Source of the DNA: Agriotes lineatus
Taxonomy: Eukaryota; Arthropoda; Insecta; Coleoptera; Elateridae
DNA length: 64,000 bases
Reading direction: 5' to 3'
Assembly: GCA_940337035.1 (NCBI GenBank)
Contig: OW679197.1
Coordinates: 35,718,466 to 35,782,465, forward strand
The stretch's first letter is position 1, and each line of letters starts with the position of its first letter. The notes beneath the pieces are model-generated. The model was not told the origin of the DNA and ran no database searches. It was given only the letters and a program-made list of their open reading frames with translations. The translations under genes and the position numbers were made by a program. Positions 58,101-64,000 of the stretch are shown here, piece after piece.

Positions 58101-60395
58101 TGTCCAGTCACGCTATGTCCAAAACTTCTTCTGCGGGAAATGTGGGAATCAAAAATTGGTTGGGATGACGAGGTTGATAACCAGATCAGATATAAGTTTT
58201 TACAGTGGGCTGAGAAATTGCATCATTTACATGATGTTAAAATTCCCCGGTGGCTTCCAAAGATTATTGGACCAGCTGAATGGACTCTTCACACGTTCTG
58301 TGATGCCAGCGAGTCTGCTTATGCGTGTGCAATTTTCTTGCGAATAGAAAGCGACTCTGGGGTCAATGTTCAGTTGATACAAGCCAAAACAAGGATTTCA
58401 CCTAGGAAAAGGGTAACAATTCCACGCCTGGAGCTACTTGCAGCGACTATAGGAGCTAGACTATATTCAAGTGTAGTTGAAACATTGCCTGAAAAGTGTG
58501 TGCCATACTTTTGGACTGATTCTTCCACTGTATTAGCATGGATTCTAAGGGAAGATAAATGGGCAACGTTCGTGTGGAATCGTGTAGAGGAGATCAGAAA
58601 AAAGACAAAAGTAGATCAATGGCATCATGTTCCTGGTGCGCAGAATCCAGCTGATTTACCCTCTAGAGGTTGCTCAGGAAAACAACTTTTGCAATCCTCA
58701 TGGTGGGAGGGACCCGACTGGTTGCGAAAAACTTTAGATAAATGGCCCTCAGCGGAGAGTGTCTTCGATGAAGAGACTATTATGAAAGAGAAGAGAAAGT
58801 CGGTGATTTCTTCTTTGCTGTGTACTCGTAAAATGCCATCGCAGAAAGACTGGTATTATAGATACTTTTCCAAATTTGAAAAAATCAACCGAATGATAGC
58901 TTGGATTTACAGATTTCTTAATAATTGCAGAGTTTTTAATGTAAATCACGTTATGAAGAAGACAGGACCACTTTCTGTTGATGAAATAAAAGATGCGGAA
59001 ATGAAGGTGTTAAAGTACATTCAGGAAGAATGTTTTAGTGGAGTTACTGATAAAAATATTGTCTGCCTGCAACCGTTTAAGGATCACGGTGGGGTCATCC
59101 GTCTTAAGACAAAAATTTCTCACAGACCTGATAGCCATGACTTTAGATTTCCAGTTCTTCTACCTAAAGGGCATCCAGTGGTTACACTTATTATAAGACA
59201 GATGCATGAACACAATTGCCATGTGGGAGTTCAAGGTTTACTTGCCATATTGAGAGAAAGATTTTGGATAATGGGTGGAAGGAAAGCGATAAAATCAGCC
59301 ATCGTAGGTTGTGTTGTCTGCAAACGTCAACAAGCAAAACGATTTGAATCTCCTGCCATCCCTCTTCCTGTTGAACGTGTCCGTGATGCAGCAGCTTTCG
59401 AAGTTACGGGTATTGATCTGGCAGGACCTATTTTTCTTAAGAACAGACAAAAAGCTTGGATTTGTTTATTTACATGTGCTGTAGTACGTGCTGTTCATCT
59501 TGAGCTGGTTGTGTCATTGAGCACTAATGAATTCCTTCAAGCTTTGCGCCGATTCATCGCAAGGAGGGGTCGCCCTTCGGTTATATTTAGCGATTGCGGT
59601 AGCAACTTTATAGGTACCTGTAATGCATTCTCAAAGGTAGACTGGAAAGAGGTGTTGGAATATTGCAGTGTACAGAGAATCATATGGAAGTTTAACCCTC
59701 CAACAGCATCCTGGTGGGGTGGCTGGTGGGAGAGACTAATTGGTCTTATGAAACATCTACTGAGAAGAGTATTAGGGAGGTCTTCTCTAAACCATATTGA
59801 AATGGAGACTATTCTTTGTGTTTGCGAGAGCGTGTTAAATTCTAGACCACTAACTTATATATCTGATAATACTCCTGAGCCTACACCCATTACACCAGCC
59901 ATGTTTATCCAGGACTTACGAGAAAATGAAATACCTGAATGTGACGTGCTTGAAGCAAGTGATCTGAACAAGAAGACTAAAAGACGCTTTAAGTTGAATG
60001 AAGATTTACGAAGCCGTTTTAGAAATGAGTATCTCGGTCAGCTGAAGCAACATGCTGTAAAGAAGAAAATCGACAGAATTGAACTGGGTCAAGTTGTCTT
60101 AATCGGTTCTGACCAAAATAAAAGACTGGATTGGCCTCTCGCAAAAGTTGTTGAGTTAATCCCAGGAAAAGATGGTGTTACGAGAGTCGTACGTTTAAGA
60201 ACATCTTCTGGTGAAGTTTTGCGACCTATACAAAGACTCTATCCTCTGCTGGAAGCACAAGATAGCTTGAATTCTGCTTCTGAAGAAAAAATGATACTGG
60301 AGAGAATTTCCAAGCAAGATATAAAGGCTCGCCAACCAGAAGTCAAAACTAGAAGCGGAAGAGTAATTAATATTCCTAGTAAATTATTAGATTAA
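55131..60395 (+). CDS. BEL/Pao Gag-Pol polyprotein, intact
   Basis: One open frame of 1,754 codons; the ATG at 55,131 is the likely start (an upstream GTG at 55,116 is in frame). Gag: a DUF1759-like region at about residues 123-220, then three zinc knuckles (CX2CX4HX4C at 351-364; CX2CX7HX4C from 385; CX2CX3HX4C at 407-419). Protease: DTGS with Asp479. Reverse transcriptase: RPVFDAS (765), Asp811 in SDIRRVF, and YVDN at 894-897. RNase H acidic residues: Asp1058 (FCDAS), Glu1101 (RLELLAA), Asp1130 (WTDSST), Asp1175 (NPADLPSRG). Integrase: HHCC zinc site (His1359-1364, Cys1394, Cys1397), then Asp1429, Asp1488, Glu1534. A DUF5641-like tail lies near 1617-1709. There is no frameshift between gag and pol. 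It copies and integrates the element through a particle intermediate in the cytoplasm and nucleus. Confidence 0.97.
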   Translation: MDKIKKSRKVIRGSLSRYVNTLNELLAAEVPNFAEIRALMNTVEAVWRDLLEKDAEIFDLMLDMEVEDDILEAESVSKDEYRRKYEKVKVIFSDLECKVNYNKQDEGNNALESSYKHAFYRNFKLPTIEFRKLNGDLKEWLPFWSQFKQIDDDESIAPEDKFNYLFQATVPGSRARQVMESFPPSGKNYTLAKQALQARFGREDLLIEVYIRELLGLILDNSRSSKCSLSQLYDKLECHLRALETLDVTTGKCASILCPLIESCMTEDFLRVWQRSSSSNDMEKAEVRLTGLMEFMKQEVQNEERISVAKAGFGMGQGKLNKKRENLRFSSELDIPTAMDLLTTQENKPSCIFCISGKHSSVDCFRARNMPLDEKMQIIREKRCCFICLKAMTPTHNSRRCRYRPKCAICNKKHILLLCPDYQKTKTFKSVSEKSNVEDSVPNDNVLANVTCDTGVLLPTLVVLLRGNDCQRPVRAVIDTGSQRSYILKRTAEEMKYHPVEQEAVVHSLFGGEKTSICMHNKFRIHIANLDDSYRCNFEAMDQVNICGNLPHVPKGTWMKELAGTNIIFSDVSEDAGPIEILIGANVAGKLYTGNRKELSCGLVAVETQLGWTIMGKVPKCTSKGTIAMVVTNMLVNDINIADFWKLELIGITDSSEKKTNMELHTEALRHFSETVTVNSEGRYEVNMPWKEGHPPLPTNYEMALRRLTATVRKLKTDGCYDEYQQVLDEWLEEGVIERVWVTDEGGHYLPHRHVVKENSTTRIRPVFDASAHEKNSPALNDCLDKGLNLIEQIPQLLLRFRMKRIGVVSDIRRVFLQISLQQTDRDFLRFLWHDKEDNLIVFRHKRVVFGVVCSPFLLGAVIRHHLTSEKTKHQQHSSKYSLAIIDILLNSFYVDNLVTSLDNESDVKELISEASSLMNEVKFELRGWECTEMDSTQNNCCTNVLGLMWDRKHDTLGISDNCLKFSDTKVTKRIILSMAHKIFDPIGFTCPVTLCPKLLLREMWESKIGWDDEVDNQIRYKFLQWAEKLHHLHDVKIPRWLPKIIGPAEWTLHTFCDASESAYACAIFLRIESDSGVNVQLIQAKTRISPRKRVTIPRLELLAATIGARLYSSVVETLPEKCVPYFWTDSSTVLAWILREDKWATFVWNRVEEIRKKTKVDQWHHVPGAQNPADLPSRGCSGKQLLQSSWWEGPDWLRKTLDKWPSAESVFDEETIMKEKRKSVISSLLCTRKMPSQKDWYYRYFSKFEKINRMIAWIYRFLNNCRVFNVNHVMKKTGPLSVDEIKDAEMKVLKYIQEECFSGVTDKNIVCLQPFKDHGGVIRLKTKISHRPDSHDFRFPVLLPKGHPVVTLIIRQMHEHNCHVGVQGLLAILRERFWIMGGRKAIKSAIVGCVVCKRQQAKRFESPAIPLPVERVRDAAAFEVTGIDLAGPIFLKNRQKAWICLFTCAVVRAVHLELVVSLSTNEFLQALRRFIARRGRPSVIFSDCGSNFIGTCNAFSKVDWKEVLEYCSVQRIIWKFNPPTASWWGGWWERLIGLMKHLLRRVLGRSSLNHIEMETILCVCESVLNSRPLTYISDNTPEPTPITPAMFIQDLRENEIPECDVLEASDLNKKTKRRFKLNEDLRSRFRNEYLGQLKQHAVKKKIDRIELGQVVLIGSDQNKRLDWPLAKVVELIPGKDGVTRVVRLRTSSGEVLRPIQRLYPLLEAQDSLNSASEEKMILERISKQDIKARQPEVKTRSGRVINIPSKLLD

Positions 60396-60461
60396 TGAAT
60401 TTGTAAAATTGTATTGTTGTATTGTTTTAGTTTAAGTTAACTCCAAGTGTTCTGTTAACTT

Positions 60462-60472
60462 AGGTGGGAGGA
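60462..60472 (+). other. Polypurine tract of the BEL/Pao element
   Basis: AGGTGGGAGGA directly precedes the 3' LTR and is the expected primer for plus-strand DNA synthesis. Confidence 0.85.
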
Positions 60473-60602
60473 TGTTGCAGTTGTAGATATGTTGACGTAG
60501 TCAAGGTACTTTAAAAACAATCAGTTGTTATTAATAAAAAATACATTATCTGACAGTGAGTGTTCTCAGTTTTTATATCCGAAATCTACCCAATTCTCGA
60601 CA
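60473..60602 (+). repeat. 3' LTR of the BEL/Pao element (130 bp)
   Basis: Identical base for base to 54,937-55,066 and followed by the duplicated target AAACC. Confidence 0.97.
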
Positions 60603-60790
60603 AAACCAGCTTTATGGAAAACCAAACAACTGGTCTTTTGTAATGGGAAAAAACGGATATTTTTCTACCTCGCAGAGGAATACGACAGGGATGCGCCTGT
60701 TATTTATGATCTTCTTTCGTCCTCAAGAGACGTTAAGATTACATACAGACACGATGTTGGGCTTTCCAATCTGAATCGTCTGCATGTCAA
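60603..60790 (+). pseudogene. LINE reverse-transcriptase fragment, right half
   Basis: Continues the LINE cut at 54,936. Plus-strand frame: FMENQTTGLL, then PRRGIRQGCACYL near 60,670-60,712 (family GxRQGCxLSPxLF). The spacing to the left half fits the polymerase once the BEL element is set aside. Stops occur, so it was dead before or soon after the insertion. Confidence 0.7.
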
Positions 60791-62079
60791 ATAACGAATG
60801 GCTGTATTCTTATAGCCCACTCTTAAAATCAATCACAAACAATCGTCAGCTCAACTATAATAATACAACAATCCTTTATCCTACAATGCAAGTACAAGAC
60901 ATACGTTTAAACAATTTTAATGTCAACATTTAATTAAAAATACAAAATCGTATCAACAGGCGGGTCTTTGGAAATTATTATCTTACTCTTGATACCAAGC
61001 TATGTATCACGCTGTGATTATCTCTACTCTACTGGATGCGTAAGTGCCTTATACTAGAAACATAAATTAACAGCAGAAATACTGTAGCTAAAGTGCAGAA
61101 TCGTGACAGAGAAACCAGAAAACTTTTTCTTTTAACAGTTAAACCCTATCCGTAGCCAACTAAAGTGAGATGATGAATGTTTATTAAAACCATTTTAATG
61201 CGTCAATAAGAAATATTCCGCTCTGATTTAGACAGCGCTGTGGCAAATTGAGTGTGAAGAATTTGGGGCTTTCTTACGGTTTTCCATGAGCTTAAAGAGT
61301 TCAGATGCCCATATTACATCGAGAGGCAAGTCCGTGGTGGAAGTTCTGCTGTTCGTTGTTGCTAAATGAGAGAATTTAAAGCGGTATCTTTACATCACCT
61401 GCAACCGAATGCTAAGTGAGCGAGTAATTAGTAGCTTTAAGGCCTAATGAGAGGCAGAGCTCTGGTAAGCCTTGATTTCCGTTGTGGGTTCATCCTCAAA
61501 TTATGCTTTTCGTTGGTCTTTCCCTAAGCGGCGTATTTTGAGGCCCAAACGAGATTCTTGCTGTCAGAGATTGATGCGAGTAGTCCTGTAGGCGTCTTGT
61601 CGATCCAGAACAGTTGTCTATAAAGGGATTTTGGTCCAGCAATCCTTCAAGGCATTATCGGAGCTAGTGCCTGCGCTGTTCCTGGGGGAATCGTTCAGGT
61701 ATCCGGGTCGTAGATCTAGCTGCACTCAGCAACCAGTTTTCATGTTTGTACCATGAGGAGTGGTATGTGAATAAATGTATTTGTAACATCTGTGCTTAAT
61801 TTGGAGGTTCCGTCTCTTATTGTAAATTAATTCGAGCAATTACCGTTCAAGTTATTTTTTCAAATGCTGTTTCTATCTATTGTAACCACCTCTTTTAAAT
61901 TTTCTAATACAGGTTAAAGATAGCATTTGTACTAAAGTCAGAATTGCTAAATAGCAAAAAGTAAACTGTTACACGACTTTCCAGTTACGAGTTCAATACT
62001 TGTAAGAACCTACGTAATGTTCATGCTGGTTTGCTGTTCCAGCAAATAAAATAATTTAGTTTGAGTCTGAGGGGCTAAC
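60791..62079. other. Spacer with a moderately GC-richer part (61,200-61,760)
   Basis: No coding motif. The richer part has words such as GTCCGTGGTGGAAG and GAGCGAGTAATTAGTAGC and could be regulatory or an old repeat; not assigned. Confidence 0.35.
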
Positions 62080-62325
62080 CAAGCTAGTAATATGATTGAA
62101 TCTCAGGCGGCCGGCCCGGGTTCGATTCCCAATTACTACATAGGAATTTTAAAAATTCTACATGGGAACTCTTCTTCGATTTCTTCGAACAAGGCTAGCC
62201 ATCTATCTGGCTTATGAACAAAGAGGGCTCATAGGATAACAACTTTGTGTGTTTAAACAGGCCACAGGCTTAACAAGTTTGACTGTGGAGAGTATACAGG
62301 TACCTGGATAATCAGCCCTCGTTTC
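62080..62325 (+). repeat. tRNA-derived SINE
   Basis: The head (62,080-62,145) contains CAGGCGGCCGGCCCGGGTTC GATTCC with a B box; the A-box part (GGGGCTAACCAAGCTAGTAA) is degenerate. Head and part of the body match the minus-strand copy at 5,545-5,765. Confidence 0.65.
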
Positions 62326-63084
62326 TAAAGCAACAGTTTGAATTTGAGGTGATTTTTTTAATTCCTAATTATACGTGCATAAATAACTGAATAGCACTTC
62401 TGCAACAGTGGGATAATTTTCGGGTTCGTCTCTCAGCAGCGTTTTACAGCGATTGCGCTCGATTTAACTTAAGTAAGCGACGTATTAGAAGCAAGGCTTC
62501 CTTACAAAGTATAAGCAATTAGAAGTAATTCTCTGTATGATCTAAAATACCATTTAATTACTCTCAAGTAGGTAATGTTTAGATGTAACGCCCCCTAATC
62601 GAGCACCTACTTAAGTATGGTCTATGATCTTTAAGTAGCATTTAGGTTTGATCTGCGATATTTAATATTTTTTGACTAGTCTTTATACATTTAAATGTTC
62701 TCGATTGCTTGTAGAATCGTTACCATCGAAAAGTGCCATTGTACTATCATTACATGATTCTCGTTAGAACTTGGGTTTCATTTAACATTTTTGCTTCAAT
62801 TAAGGTATTTAATGGTTAGTTATCTCAAGTAATCAACAGCGAACGTGCCACCACTTCACGCCATTTATTTTACTTATCACCTTTTCTATGGGAAGCTGTT
62901 AGAAAGGAGTTAGTCGGCGGCATGTTCCCGTTCATTAACGATTAAAAATAATGTAACTTAATTTCTTTATTAGTGCTAAATAGTTATCAGAACAGCGCAA
63001 TGTATTAAAACAATTTGTTTTACAAACTTATAGCATGCCTGTTATTGACCTATGGCTGATACCACAGCGGTGTACCCTCACATA
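62326..63084. other. Spacer, nothing recognised
   Basis: No feature supported. Confidence 0.4.
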
Positions 63085-64000
63085 CAGGGTGTCCCGTGAC
63101 TCGATGGTCATAGCCTAAGAGCGTATTCCTTGGACAATTTTAAGCTAAAAATTCATATAAACATAGGTCCGCAAATGCTTCGTTACCGATCTACAGGGTG
63201 TTGAAATTTCAAGATTTTTTTAGTTTTTTCTTTATAGCTCCTGCAGTTTTTCAGATATTTAGCTCAAATTTGGAATACAGGTTATGCCGTAGGGCTTACA
63301 TCATTGGGCATATAAAATGGTGGTGAGAATTTACAGGGCGATATTTTTTCAGGGGTTATGCCCCATTTTCTCCCATTGAACTTTTTTTGCGGTGCGCCGG
63401 TGGTAGATTCTAAAATACAAAATGAGTTTTCTGTTTTGTTTAGAATATTTTTGTTGTCTTGTAGTTTTTTGTATCAGCGACCGTTATTGAGAAAAAAAAT
63501 AAAAAACAATTTTCTGTAATTCCCTAGACCAAGTAATTGTTTTATAATGGTCTAATAGGCCCTGACTTTACTTGGATGATCTCTTGTTTCCATTAATTTT
63601 GACAGTTTAGTCGCCACTACCTGTTAAAAATTAAAGCTGGGATGACCATTTTAAAAAATTTTATTTCGTCTAGTGAATTACAGAAAATTGTTTCTTTTTT
63701 TTCTCGATAACCGTCGCTGATACGAAAAAACTACAAGAGAACAAAAAGATTCTAAACAAAACAGTAAACTCATTTTGTATTTTAGAATCTACCACCGGCG
63801 CACCGCAAAAAAAGTTCAAGGGGAGAAAATGGGGCATGACCCCTGAAAAAATATCGCCCTGTAGATTCTCACAACCATTTCATATGGCCAATGATGTAAG
63901 CCCTATAGCGTAACCTGTATTCCAAATTTGAGCTACATATCTCAAAAACTGCAGGAGCTATAAAGAAAAAACTAAAAAAATCTTGAAATTTCAACACCCT
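63085..64000. mobile_element. Large foldback element with CAGGGTG ends, cut by the window edge
   Basis: TACAGGGTGTCCCGTGAC at 63,083 looks like the outer tip. From 63,193 (AGGGTGTTGAAATTTCAAG) to about 63,530 the DNA is the reverse complement, with few mismatches, of 63,668-64,000, which ends AACACCCT at the last base. Shared inner blocks include GCGGTGCGCCGGTGGTAG and TTTTCAGGGGT. The spacer is about 137 bases. The mirrored outer piece must lie beyond the window. No transposase is seen. Ends resemble the element at 24,674. Confidence 0.75.

Larger units (their letters stand above)
54937..60602 (+). mobile_element. Complete BEL/Pao LTR retrotransposon
   Basis: A 5,666-bp element with, in order, a 5' LTR, primer-binding site, a short leader, one gag-pol gene, a polypurine tract and a 3' LTR, flanked by the 5-bp duplication AAACC. 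The LTRs are identical and the gene is open, so the insertion is recent and probably competent. BEL/Pao identity rests on the gag (DUF1759-type) domain, protease-RT-RNase H-integrase order, the integrase with its C-terminal DUF5641-like part, and no envelope gene. It interrupts an older LINE copy. Confidence 0.97.

Noticed and set aside
1..64000. CRISPR arrays, operons or bacterial genes
   Set aside because: No regularly spaced direct repeats and no dense coding; all coding remnants are eukaryotic transposable elements.

Overview
This is nuclear DNA of an animal, most probably an insect. The DNA is very AT-rich and gene-poor, and it is full of decayed retroelements typical of arthropods: a BEL/Pao LTR element, Penelope-like elements, many non-LTR endonuclease/reverse-transcriptase (LINE) fragments, tRNA-derived SINEs, TA-flanked inverted-repeat elements and foldback hairpins. 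The species cannot be fixed from the sequence; a large, repeat-rich insect genome such as a beetle or bug would fit. No exon of a conserved host gene was recognised on either strand, so the window reads as a gene desert or a very long intron. A 100-N assembly gap lies at 20,681-20,780.

The only intact coding region is the gag-pol gene of a BEL/Pao retrotransposon at 54,937-60,602. It has two identical 130-bp LTRs, a primer-binding site, a polypurine tract, a 5-bp target duplication (AAACC) and one open frame of about 1,754 codons. The catalytic residues of protease, reverse transcriptase, RNase H and integrase can all be read. Identical LTRs and an open frame mean a recent insertion. It landed inside the reverse-transcriptase region of an already dead LINE copy, whose two halves flank it.

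Layout: 1-9.9 kb is AT-rich spacer with a LINE remnant (3.1-3.9 kb), a tRNA-derived SINE and two hairpin repeats. 10.6-11.8 kb holds two LTR-like copies in inverted orientation around the start of a Ty3/Gypsy-like gag. 14.3-14.7 kb is a pogo/Tigger-like transposase relic. 19 kb and 35 kb carry two copies of an unclassified repeat. 21.9-22.9 kb is a Penelope-like element end with hammerhead-like motifs. 24.6-28 kb is a nest of inverted-repeat elements, a SINE inside one of them, LINE relics and hairpins. 30-34.3 kb holds further hairpins, a SINE and a clear TA-flanked MITE. 45.5-50.8 kb is a graveyard of at least five LINE relics plus Penelope-like terminal DNA. 52.8-53.6 kb and 63.1-64 kb are large foldback elements.

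Several blocks (about 8.8-9.2, 23.8-24.2, 32.8-33.4, 40.6-41.5 and 51.2-51.7 kb) differ in texture from the surrounding decay: more balanced base composition, many CpGs and clustered homeodomain-, GATA- or POU-like words. They are the best candidates for conserved cis-regulatory DNA, as expected in a desert next to a developmental gene, but this is inference. The most notable items are the probably competent BEL element nested in a LINE, the hammerhead-like motifs in Penelope-like DNA, the inverted LTR pair, and the foldback elements with nearly self-complementary arms.
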